From Stereum hirsutum FP-91666 SS1 (lineage: Eukaryota > Basidiomycota > Agaricomycetes > Russulales > Stereaceae), in the NCBI RefSeq assembly GCF_000264905.1, contig NW_006763137.1, forward strand, positions 870,719 through 934,718: 64,000 nucleotides of DNA, in the 5' to 3' direction. Below, in pieces: positions 12,947-23,230 of this stretch. A model generated the notes under the pieces. That model was not told the DNA's origin. It saw only the letters and a list, made by a program, of their open reading frames with translations, and searched no databases. Position 1 is the first letter of the stretch, and the number at the start of each line of letters is the position of its first letter. Made by a program: the position numbers and the translations under genes.

Positions 12947-15900
12947 ATGAAGCCAAACAGCTGGTTCCAAAAAGGCAACAAGCACACACGCCAGTCCCAT
13001 CAACAGCAGCCACCGCCCTCGCCCGCCCTCTCCCTGCCACAGACAAGGCAGAACCAGACCTTCTCCTCCCTCCTCCTCTCTGTAAATCGCACCACCACAC
13101 GCGCCTCCTCTGCTGGCTCACTTCACTCTTCGTACTCCGCCCACTCCGCTCGTTCCTCCAACAACACCCCCGCGCCAGAACCCCCAGCAGCCAGCGGCCC
13201 CCACCCGTTCGCCACCATGGTCTCCGCCCCGCTCCCCGTCGTCTCCAGCCACGACGCCACAGAGGACGAGGCAGAGTGTCCGGTCTGTCTCGAGCCCCTC
13301 AGCTTCTCCTTCCGTCTCCCCGGCGAGAAACCACACATCGTCCCAGAGTGCGGTCATGCGCTTCACGAGGTCCGTTCCCACACTTTGCTCTATCACTCGT
13401 CTGTTCACACCCGTTTAGGCCTGCTTCACCGCCGTCTATGGCCCGCCCCCAGGCCCAGGTCGCACCCCCGCCGTCGTGCGCAGGTCCAACCTCGGCGTAT
13501 GTGGCGTCTGCCGCCGTCCGATGAAGATAGGCGACGGCGACGGCGCAAAATCAAACAGTCCGTCCTTTTCTTTCTCCTTTCGTTCGTTGTTGTTGTTGTT
13601 CTAATCACTCCCACATTACATCAGAGCTCGCTGCTCTCACCGGCATGGGCAACCGCTCAGAAGGCACAGTCTACCCCGGTCGCGAAACCCCCTCCTCCAT
13701 CCGCTCCCACCCAGGCCGACATCCGTCCGCACCCCAACCCTACGACCCAAACGAAGACGACCCCATCGACCACGCGCACTCGACCAAGTCCGGCAACGAG
13801 CGCTCCCAATACGTCGTCGCGCCCTCCATCCAAGTCCGCCCCGAATTCTCTTCTATCACGCGCACGCAGGACGCCCAACAGGCGCTCACCTGCATCGTCG
13901 TCCTCGAGCTCCCTAGCAAACGCGGGAACAGTCATGTTCCGGGTCCGGTCATGCTCGACCACTATCCCTCCCCTTCCTCTTCCTCCGGAAACAGTCCGCG
14001 GAACGGCCATGGCAGTCAGCGCGAGGTCAGCAGTTCTCCGTTCGGTCGTGATTCTTCACCGGGACCTTACAGACAACATCACCAACAGCACACCTCGCAC
14101 CAGTTCTCCGACGTATCAGACATGACCGTCCGTCACCGAAACGTGTCCTCGCCCCCGACTTCCCAAATCGCCTCACCCATATCGACGTCCCATGACCGCT
14201 ACGCGTCCTCGATGACGGGCTCGGAGCGAGAACACCACCAGGGACAGCATATGTACTCCCCCCGCGGCGGTGCGTCCTCGCTCGTTCAGGAAGACGAATC
14301 GCCGTTTGGGGCGATCACGGAGGACCTCAGGAACCGTATCATCGACTGGAAAGGACATCCGCTCGCGGGCCTCGGTCCGCTGCAGATGTTCGACCTGTTG
14401 TCCGTGAGACGGGACTCGCTCGTCCGCGAATTCTTCGTGTATCTCTTCAAGGAGGCGATCATCTGCGTCGCGGAGGAGAAGAAACGGTCGCTTGGGCGGT
14501 TTTTGTCCGGGCCTTCTGGAGGCGGCGAATCGACTTCGCCCGGCGTCTCGGCGGGTCAGGCGGGGAAGGGCGTGTTGAGGTTGAAGGGGAGGATATATAT
14601 TAGGCATATTAAGCAGGTGACGGATACGTCGGTGCAGGGCGAGTTGAGTCTTACGATCGATATGGAGGATGAGAGGTTGGATTCGTTTATTTTGATTTTC
14701 AAGGAGAGGCCATCATTAGAGACGTGGAAGCAGAATATCCAGTCGCTCGTCACGCTTGTCCAACGACCACCGGCACAGCAGCACCACCAGACGGAGGCAC
14801 AGCTCGATATGGAGGAGTTTGGCGGGAGCTCGAAGGCGGCGAGGATGTTGAGCGGGAGTACGGGGACGACGGCGAGTACGACGGATAGTTTGCTCAATGG
14901 GTCCTCCTCGAGATCCACCGTTTCGTCGTCTACGTCGCATGGCTCCATAGGGGCCCGGAACGGGGGCATGGCGGGTCTGCATCATAAACTTTCGACGTTG
15001 GATGAGGACGAGGGGATGCATCATCATCATCATCATCATTATGCGCATGCGCAACAGACGCCGGCGGTGTTTCAACCGCATATGTCCCAAGGACCGTCTA
15101 ATTCGCTCACTCCAGTCCCACATCCCCCCCTCGATCTCATCCTCGTAATATCCATCCCGCCACCACACGCATTGCCATCCACAGCCGTCCTCAAGATCCG
15201 CGTCATTAAAGCTTCGCTCGATTTCATCATCGCGTCATTGAGCATCCGCGATCGACTCAGCCTCGTGACGTTCGAGGTCGGGATGGGAGGCAAGGTACGG
15301 AAGACGCCGTTTTTGAGTTTGGGGAGGACGCAGAGTAGGGCGCGGTTGGCGAAGTTTGTGGATGAGATTGGGGTGAGGAAGGAGGATGTGCAAGGTGGTG
15401 AGTTTGAGGATGAGTTTTTGGTTAGGGGGAGTAAGGAGGAGAAGACGGATGTTGTTACTGCTGTTAATCACGGTAAGTTCATCATCAACTTCTTCATATC
15501 ATCAATGCTTATTCTTGCTAATTATGACACGGTACTCTATTTCTATTTTTTGTTTTGTTTAAAAGGACTCGACGTGGTCCTCCAACGCAAATCGCGGAAC
15601 AGCACAGCGGGGATGGTTCTCGTCAGCGACGCCTCCGACAGCACCCGACGCGCCCAAATGGACCTCGTCCTCGCCCGCGCCGAAGCCGCCAACGTGCCCA
15701 TCCACTCCTTCGGCTACGGCCGCTCTCACGACCCCGCCTCGCTCTGGCTGATGTCGAACCACACTAGCGGAACGTACACGTTCGTGAAGGACTGGTACGA
15801 TTTAAGGGATTGTCTGGCGGGGTGTGTGGGGGGCATGATGAGTATTGGGAGTATGAGTATGAAGTTGCATATGAAGATCGTGGATGGGAATAGGTTTAGG

Positions 15901-16815
15901 ATTAGGAAGGTTAGTGGGGGGCCGAGCTCGATCGTCGCGAGCGATGGGAGACATGTGGATGTGGATGTGGGGGAGTTGAGGTATGGGGAGCGGAAGGAGA
16001 TGTTGGTGGAGTTGGAGCTGGATAATTCGGATGTGCTCGGCTATGGCGGTGCTGGGTCTGGGGGCCATGGGAGAGGAAGAGGGGGAGGGGGGAGGGCATT
16101 GGATGCGACGGATAGGTTTAATCAGAGTATGGGGCTCGACGCGCTCGCGATTGATGATATGGCGGATCTGACGGACGGGATGATGGATCGGATGATAGAC
16201 GAAGTCCCAGTCTTCGAAGTCGACGGATCGTTCTACGACCCGAACGCAGGGAAACATGTCTCTCGACTCGCACACCCGGTTCTCCTCACCGTCACGCTCC
16301 TCCCCGCTGGCCAACAACAACAACAACAACAACAACGGTCGTCGCCGATGCCTACGTCCGACCCGGTCATCGTCCGGCGGAGAATGGAGCTCCTAGCATC
16401 CGACATGATCACCCGAGCCCTCGTTCTCGTCTCCCGGAAAAACTACCCACAAGCCCAAAAAATAATGAACGAAACCAAACGAATCCTCCACACCGTCCTC
16501 ACCACCATCACCTCCACGCTCCCGCCTCCCTCCTCTCACGGGTCCACCATCCGAAACCGCAAGGAAGTCCTGACGCTGGGCGCGGTGAGGATCATGCAGG
16601 CGATTCTGCAGGATATGCAGATTTTGAGCGAGGCGTTGGAGGAGAATGTGGAGCTGTTTGGGCATGATCAGAGGAATTTTGGGGCGCAGCAGGCGATGAT
16701 ACTGAGGGATCAGAAGGCGTGGACGGGCAGGAGTGCGACGGAGAGGTGTTTTTGGACGACGGATCAGTCGATTGAGTTGGTGGGGAGGAGTACGGATTGG
16801 GTGGCGAGGGAGTAG
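12947..16815 (+). CDS. RING-PH-VWA protein, Ste5/Far1-type scaffold candidate
   Basis: A protein of about 1,219 residues from four exons. After a Ser/Gln-rich N-terminus comes a RING finger: ECPVCLEP, then PECGHALHEAC (spliced across 13370-13418) and CGVCRRPM. A disordered linker leads to a PH-like region that begins DLRNRIIDWKGHPLAGLG and continues REFFVYLFKEAIICVAEEKK. A VWA domain follows from LDLILVISIPPPHALPST, with MVLVSDASDSTRRAQMDLV and a conserved SFGYGRSHDP segment. Poly-His, poly-Gly and poly-Gln tracts separate parts. RING, then PH, then VWA is the order of yeast Ste5 and Far1, which tether the pheromone MAPK module to Gbeta. Function as a mating scaffold is inferred from architecture alone. 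Introns are 13370-13418, 13558-13624 and 15473-15565; the first two have unusual GTCCGT donors. VWA metal-site residues are degenerate (DLILVIS lacks DxSxS), as in Ste5. Confidence 0.8.
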
Positions 16816-17564
16816 ACCCGGAGTAGATGTGGGTGGGACTGTTTTTTTGAGGATACACACGTTCCTTTTTCTGTTTCTGTTTTTCCAGCTCTACGAGAGT
16901 CGTCGCTTATTACCCCATAAACATATCCTCGCCGCCGCCGCATACTAGGCTCTATCTACCCACTTGTGTCCTGCTCTACTCATCGTCCGCTACCGAGCCA
17001 TCTCTTCTTCGCCCCCCTCGTCCTTTTGTTGCGTTTCATTTCCATCTCTCGCTGTGCACTCCCGTTGTATCATTCCACCTTCCGCCTCGTTCTCTCCTCG
17101 TTTTGGTCCTTGGGTTTCATCTCGTCCGTGTGATTTATTGTTCCGTTTTTATTCGCTTTTACTTTCTCCTCTCTTCCTATCTCTCGTTTTTCCTATCTCT
17201 GTGACCGTCTTGTGTCTCCCTCCCTTGTCTATTGTCTACTAAACCGTGTCTCGCCTCGCCTCGCCTCGCCTCGTCCCTTCTCATCCTGCCTAGCCTCGTG
17301 CCACTTGTCTGTCCTGTCCTGTCCTGTCTTGTCCGTCCTATCCTCTCTTGTTTGTCCGTCTCCTACCTCTCCTCTTCACCACCTCTTCTACCTCAACAGG
17401 CCACCCACCTCGCTTCCTTCTCCGATTATCAGCTTGATTGTGACTCGGCATCGGCACTTTACTTACTTACTTACCCTTTTCTACGTCTCCACCTTGCCTA
17501 CGTTTCTTACATCTTTATGCGCTTATTTTTCTTTCCCTTTCTCGAGTCGGCGTCGACGTATGCG

Positions 17565-17600
17565 TTACAGTTACAGTTACAGTTACAGTTACAGTTACAG
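17565..17600. repeat. (TTACAG)6 hexanucleotide microsatellite
   Basis: Six perfect head-to-tail copies of TTACAG, followed by TCTTCC. The tract is non-coding, downstream of the RING-PH-VWA gene. Confidence 0.95.
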
Positions 17601-18204
17601 TCTTCCTTCATTCTTTTACCCTGTAATTATTTATCGATATCCGTAAGATTTTGATACTTGACATTAGCGACAACGACGTTGCTGGAATTTTATTGATAAC
17701 GCACTTCGTCCGCCCGTCCACCGTGCAAACGTTCATTTTACCCTGTCTACTGTCTGTTGTGATTCAGACATATCACACAGCCCAATACGTTCTTTCCTTT
17801 TCCCTTCTGAATGGTCGCGCTAAGTGCCCGACATATCACTTTGTTGTCACACCCTCTACCGCTCCACCGCTCGTTGAATAAGTTCTGAATTTTACTCTCG
17901 CTCTCACTCTATTTTTCTGTCTCTGAGTCTCTTAGACTGTCGAGCCACATCACATCACATATATGCTCTCTCCTTTCGATCCTCGCTCGTTATTTCACTA
18001 CTCGATTTATATGTTACAGTTCTTATAGATATCTGAATCTTATACATATGCAGATTCAGACAGTTATTATTCTTAGCCAACGGCAAGGAGCCGCATCGTG
18101 ATCGTGAGAGACCTGACCGTGCATATACCCTGGACCTTTCTTCCTGTACCGTCCGAATTCGAACGACCACATGGAAGGAGTGTAGATGTCTGTGCGTGAT
18201 GCTA

Positions 18205-18934
18205 CAGTCGTTTGCATATGAAACCCGAGGTGGCGTTTTTCCGCGCGCGCGGAAAGTTGTTTGTCTTAGCCAAATACGTGACGAACACTTGTCACCGCGG
18301 ACATTTCTGAAGTCTTCCAACAATGCCCGCACACACTGTGCCGTGTACGCATCTCTCGTCCTACTTGCTTCGAACATGCTGGACCTTCCTTTTACATCTT
18401 AGCATCTTCGGAACCTACTAATACCCATGGTAATTGCAAACAGTCCTGCACATTCTCGGCGACGACGGAGCTGTCAATGAGCTCAGGTTAGACTTAGAAC
18501 GAGTCAAGCCGACCTTGCTTTCCATCTTGAATGTTCCTCCGACACAGACTTGGACTCGCATGGACATCAGTGCCTATTTTTCCTACTCCTCCTAGTGGGC
18601 AGGTGCTGAGCTCATGAGTCAATGATTGAAGGCGTTCAACTAGACATTGCGAGGAGGCCCTCGTCCGTCATCATCCATGTGCGCAACTGTTCTATGTCCC
18701 GTAGTGTAAAATGTACAGCTCCCATTTTATAATGAAACATATTCTGCACTTCTTTATCCACCCTTAGACTGACGCAAATGTCGGTGTCGAGGCTTTGGTC
18801 CAAGTTCTTTGACCTTTGTGGCTCATGGTACCCTCGGGTGCCACACTGTGACTCACCGTGACTGTTTGGATAAGACAAACAACTTTCCGCGCTCGCGGAA
18901 AAACGCAACCTCGGGTTTCATATGCAAACGACTG
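18205..18934. mobile_element. 730-bp MITE with 70-bp inverted repeats
   Basis: The left end (18205-18274) starts CAGTCGTTTGCATATGAAAC and is repeated as a reverse complement at 18865-18934 with only a few mismatches over 70 bp. TA flanks both sides (18203-18204 and 18935-18936). Each inverted repeat contains a near-perfect palindrome, TTTTTCCGCGCGCGCGGAAA on the left, that could fold into a hairpin. There is no transposase ORF inside. CAGT ends and a TA target fit Tc1/mariner-pogo superfamily MITEs. Confidence 0.9.
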
Positions 18935-19157
18935 TAATCTAAGTTCGAGAACGCAGAACGCAGAACTCGAAGCAGAATCCGGACGTGACGAACCGCCCAC
19001 GCTCTTCCTTCCTTAACTTCTTTCCTGCCCTGGTCCCGTCCCGCCCCTGGCTTCTCTTTCCGAAGCAGAGAACGTCCCGACCTTTCGAGAAAGCGCCACT
19101 GTAAAAGTCAAAGTTAAATACAAAAATGGGCAAATGATACGAGATGCGAGATACTTA

Positions 19158-19786
19158 CAGTCGCGGACAAGCAAACTCGACAAAAATATTATTTCCATAA
19201 CCGCTCGTGAGAATTCCTCGAAACTTTAGGATCAGACACCGTTTGAGAAAAGGAGTCGATTGGCGATTTTTCCACGATTTTTGAAACAATTTTAGGGTCC
19301 GGCCAAAATTTTGGCGGTTTTGAACAACGTTGTGTACCCCTTTTGGGGTCAGCATGCAGCTGTTGGCGCTCAAACTGTATCTTTTTAAGAACTTTTCGAG
19401 GAAAACCCCCCAGATGAGTTTCTGATTCATCAAATGGAACGATCGTTGTCGTCCGGTCGGCCGCCTCGGTGGGCCGGGATGCCGTACTTGAACAATATAT
19501 GTTGGGCGAAGCGCTCGTGGAATTTCTTTCAAACTTCGGGATCACAACCCTCTCTTCAAAAGGAGTCGATTGGCACATTTCCCACGATTTTTGAAGCGAA
19601 ATCAGGGGTACGGCCAAATTTTTGGGGTAATAACGCCCAAAACCCCCCTTTTTTGGACGAACTACGCATGGGATTTCCCCAAAAAATAATCCTGAACCCC
19701 TCCTCGCCGAGATCTATCGTTTCCGCTATTCATCGGAAGTTGCCCTGCGGTTACATAAATTTGTCGAGTTTGCTTGTCCGCGACTG
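19158..19786. mobile_element. 629-bp MITE with internal direct duplication
   Basis: The ends are CAGTCGCGGACAAGCAAACT...(to CGACAAA) and its exact reverse complement, a 27-bp perfect inverted repeat. TA flanks both sides (19156-19157 and 19787-19788). Inside, 19203-19325 and 19508-19630 are direct repeats sharing CGCTCGTG, AAAAGGAGTCGATTGG, CCACGATTTTTGAA and CGGCCAAA, so the element arose by internal duplication or fusion of two relatives. It has no transposase. Its first six bases match the neighbour at 18205. Confidence 0.88.
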
Positions 19787-20720
19787 TACGATGTTATTAT
19801 AACGTTACGACCATGCCAGTGGACGCGGCCGCGTGCGCAGGGACGATTCAGATTCAAAGCGTGGGTGTTTGTCTGTACGGATGGGTCTCTGGATGTTTTG
19901 GATAGGATAGGGTTCGAGGTACATTTAGAAGAATTTCGAGCTGAGAAAAGGGAGCGTTCCAATGGATTCTACTGTCAATACTGAAGCAACCCAAGCCAAG
20001 CGGAAAGGGAATGCAAATCCACGCAAATGTCCTGGTGAGAAGACACGGCATGTGAAGCGCATCAGGTAGGGACAAGGGAGATGTTTCAGATGACCAAGGG
20101 GTCAGATATTCTTCTGCCCACGCTCATGTTGAGATTGAGATGACGAGAAAATGAGAAAACGACCAGAAGCCAAGATCTTGTAAGGTTTGAGGCTCGCCAT
20201 CAGAATCTACCCAGGAATCGAGAAGAGGCAGCATGCCATAAGGAGATTCGAAAGCTCGATGGTGTGGGGAAGTTTGACCGTGGTGTGTTGTGTGGTTCGG
20301 GGAAGAAGATGCGTCCGAGGCAGTCGATAGCAAAGCGTAAGGAATCAGAGGCGAAAGTGGCTTTTCAGGACAACAGCCCCCAGGTCAATTAGAAGGAGTC
20401 CGGTGCGCGGGCGCAAAGAAAGGTCACTTGGGCATCGAGGTGGCTAGGAGAGGATAATGTAGTCAGTGAGTTGTAGTGAGACTGACAGGTGAACGAATAT
20501 GCACCAACATGGGAGTGAATGGCTATGAATTTCGCTGTCTGTAGAGATGGCAAGTCCAGCTCGAGCTCGAGTAATACTAAGCAAGCCAATGAGGGAAGGC
20601 ACCAGTGCACAGATGATGTACCGGTCTGAATAACCTTGAAGGGTATCGAAGCGTTGGATGGATTAAACGCGAATTATGGTATATCTCGTACAAAATAAAG
20701 ATACAAAGGCGCGCGCAAGC

Positions 20721-21955
20721 TCACTCATATCCGAGGCGCACACGCTCCTCTTTGTCGCGTTCTAAACGTGCGACTTTCTCTTCAGCGTCTTGAAGAGTTT
20801 CGTCCCACGCGACGAATAGTTCTGAGAGGTTGTCCACCTGTTGAACGCAATCGTGGAATATCACAAGAGTTTACAGGCACGGTGAAGGAAGATCAGCTCG
20901 CTGCAGCTCATGGCGAAAAGCATGTGACACTTGGCTCTTACCTGGCTTGCATACCTATGCATGAGGCTCGCGACGCGACGCTCAAGGACAGATGCTGCTT
21001 TTGCATTCTCCTGGTGCCTCTCCACGAGCTTCTCCAGCCGTGGTTTCAAAGGTTCGTAGTCTGAGAACAACGTCGTGAATGCCAAATTGCCACAATATCA
21101 GAGGCCAAATTTCATATGATATGCACACGACCCCTGGACGGCCAGGATGGGAAGACACGTACCTGGTAGTTTACCAGCGGCAGTTACTCCTTTCTTTTCC
21201 AGCATCTCAATCTCCCGCATGTCACGGTCGGCGGCACGTATATCAGGTTCGAGTTCTGCAAGGAAGGCTTCGAGTTCGGTCGAAGACATATTCTGGTATG
21301 TTGGGGGAGGAGTGGGCAGGGTTCCCGAGAGAGCGAAAGAGGGTGTAAGAAGATGTCCATGCTGTTCGTCTGTTTACAGTATGAAGACTTTCAAAGGAAT
21401 CGAATGGAGATGTAGTGCGGACAATAACGCACAGTGATCAACGAACCGCCGGAGTCCATCGTTTCCTTCCACAACACTGTCCATTCTCCTCTTCACTTCC
21501 TCTGCACTTCGCATCAACGTCTCCCCGTTCTTGAGACCGTGTCTCCTGTCATGATTAGGTCCAGAAACCGAAGGTCCTCTAGGATGACGCGACGTCCTAT
21601 CTCTCGACGGCGCAGCACTCTCTGGCTTTACACCGTAAAGCAGTGCTTCCAACCAACGCAACCTCAGCTCAAGTGACTGAACAGGGTGAACATTCGGCGG
21701 TGGAATTTCTACAGTCTGTTCGACGGTTGGCTCGGGCTGTACAGTTTGTGCTGGAAGCTGCGGTGAAACGAGTACAGGGGAATCTTCATCTATGGAATCC
21801 GCGGGGAAGCCTTGAGGGACTGTGGCGCTACCTGGAGACATGGGTGGTGGTGGTGAACTGGGTGGGGTGCTTGTCGACAACAGACGGTGGCGCTGGACGT
21901 CGCCAAGGAAAACACTTCCTAATGGGCTCCCTATCGCGGGTATTTTGGCTGCCAT
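20721..21955 (-). CDS. DCTN3: Dynactin subunit 3 (p24)
   Basis: The small shoulder subunit of dynactin, the cofactor of cytoplasmic dynein. Four exons join cleanly. Exon 1 (MAAKIPAIGSPLGSVFLGD...) has a Pro/Ser-rich head and then LELRLRWLEALLYG, the N-terminal helix also present in animal p24. It ends at RRFVDHY across a GTGCGT...AAACAG intron. Exon 2 reads EQHGHLLTPSFALSGTLP and then MSSTELEAFLAELEPDIRAA. Exon 3 holds the coiled coil around LKPRLEKLVERHQENAKAAS. Exon 4 reads VDNLSELFVAWDETLQDAEE, equivalent to the conserved FVxWDE motif, and ends LGYE at the TGA 20721-20723. Length is near 300 residues, longer than the animal 186 because of the disordered head. Taking only the last three exons gives a plausible but wrong 119-residue protein starting MSSTE. 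Confidence 0.85.
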
Positions 21956-23230
21956 GGTATCGAGTATCGCCCTCCGTTCCTATAATCGCAGTTAATGGGC
22001 GTCGTAGAGAGAAAGCAATGGGGATGTTAGTAGCAGCCTGTATCCGGAAGCAGAAACGCGTAACGTCGACTAGCTCGAACGATCGGGTGGCACCGCGAGC
22101 AAGTTTGCTCTCGACCTTCAGGCTCGTAGACCATCGGATTAAATATCTTGAGCTTTATAGGTATCTTTTCCTTCCAAATCGAACCGTCCTACAATATTGA
22201 TGTTCTACTTAACTACAGGATTTACTGTACTACATGTCCAAATTCTACGAACAGACTTGGTTGGTCACAGGTGGTTGAACTTCTGCCATATCATTGACAT
22301 GGCACGCTGGTAACGATTATGGATTTCACTGGCAAAATGTTCCTCATATCTCGTCCAGGCCAGTGAGATTATATAGCAGTTGCATTCCGCCTCGCCGATG
22401 ACAGCAATTTGCAGAATCGTAGTCGCTCCCACTTTTTCTCTTGATGGAGCGGCCAGCGTTTCTTGACGCAACCGCTTGCCATTTGGAGAAGCGAACGCCA
22501 CCCCCGGCACATTTCAATGGCGTGGCCACAATTGACCACTGAGTAGCATTCCACCTCAGAGTATTGGAAAAAATCTGGCCGAGTGGGCCCCTGACTCGTG
22601 GGGTCTCGCTATACCAATGGCATTCATTGACAATGCGCAATGAGCTCGTATTGTGCATTGAGGGCCTGCAAGAGCAATGTGGCCCAGCTCGTGGCAGCCC
22701 CGTCGGGACCGTCGGGTAAGGCTTCGTGTGGAGCAGAGCTTCTCTGCGCGAAATCGAGGTGCGACTACGATTCTGCAAATCGCTGGAAGAGAGTGACTTG
22801 CAGAGCCTATACAGTACCACACGTAAGTTCATATGCCCGGTATCTCACGCGTGCTCTACACGTGTGGAACGGAGATTACATCCTCTCAAAACCGTATCAC
22901 GGTGATGCCACGGAGATTCTGGGTGGAAGTTATCCACGTTCCGGGAAGCTGCTTGGTATTTGTGTGGCGCTATGAAAGTGGAGGGACCCCCGGCTCAAAT
23001 TATGGCAGGGTTTACCTGTCACTTACCCTGCGTTTGTCGTCAGTCAGCGCCTAGACGAGATGTCAGACGAAGAATTTGTATGCTTGGAGACCGGACGGTG
23101 CGAGTGGTTGTCTCTGGGGTCTTCGAACACGCGGACCTGCCCGTAGATCTTCAGGGTGGAAGGCGCTCTGCGTTCTCTATCATCCACCATCAAACCAACC
23201 CTCTGGACGAATTTCTTTCTTACGGTCTTG
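21956..23230. other. Intergenic with an inverted repeat
   Basis: Shared upstream region of dynactin p24 (minus) and the helicase (plus). It has only short overlapping ORFs and the inverted repeat described separately at 22403-22780. No tRNA or clear TATA box was seen. Confidence 0.5.
22403..22780. repeat. Inverted copies of a 24-bp sequence, about 350 bp apart
   Basis: TTTGCAGAATCGTAGTCGC near 22409-22427 recurs as its reverse complement, GCGACTACGATTCTGCAAA, at 22760-22778. Weaker similarity extends inward (TGGCCACAATTG against the complement of GCAATGTGGCCC). There is no target duplication or clear element end. Confidence 0.6.

Larger units (their letters stand above)
16816..20720. other. 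3.9-kb gene-free stretch with MITEs and microsatellites
   Basis: No supportable gene. The first 1.1 kb is pyrimidine-rich with CCTCG, GTCCT and CTTA runs and probably includes the 3' untranslated region of the RING-PH-VWA gene. Two MITEs lie at 18205-18934 and 19158-19786. Sequence from 19790 to 20720 shows nothing recognisable. Confidence 0.6.

Noticed and set aside
12388..13003. Two overlapping minus-strand frames of 195-199 codons
   Set aside because: They are antisense to the promoter and first exon of the RING-PH-VWA gene and read Pro/Ser/Arg low complexity in both frames.
15010..15045. Poly-His stretch as a metal-binding domain
   Set aside because: It is a CAT trinucleotide run in a disordered linker, like the nearby poly-Gln tract; no folded domain is implied.
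20721..21289. Separate 119-residue coiled-coil gene starting MSSTELEAFL
   Set aside because: The upstream exon joins in frame through RRFVDHY and EQHGHLLTP, which gives dynactin p24; the Met is internal.
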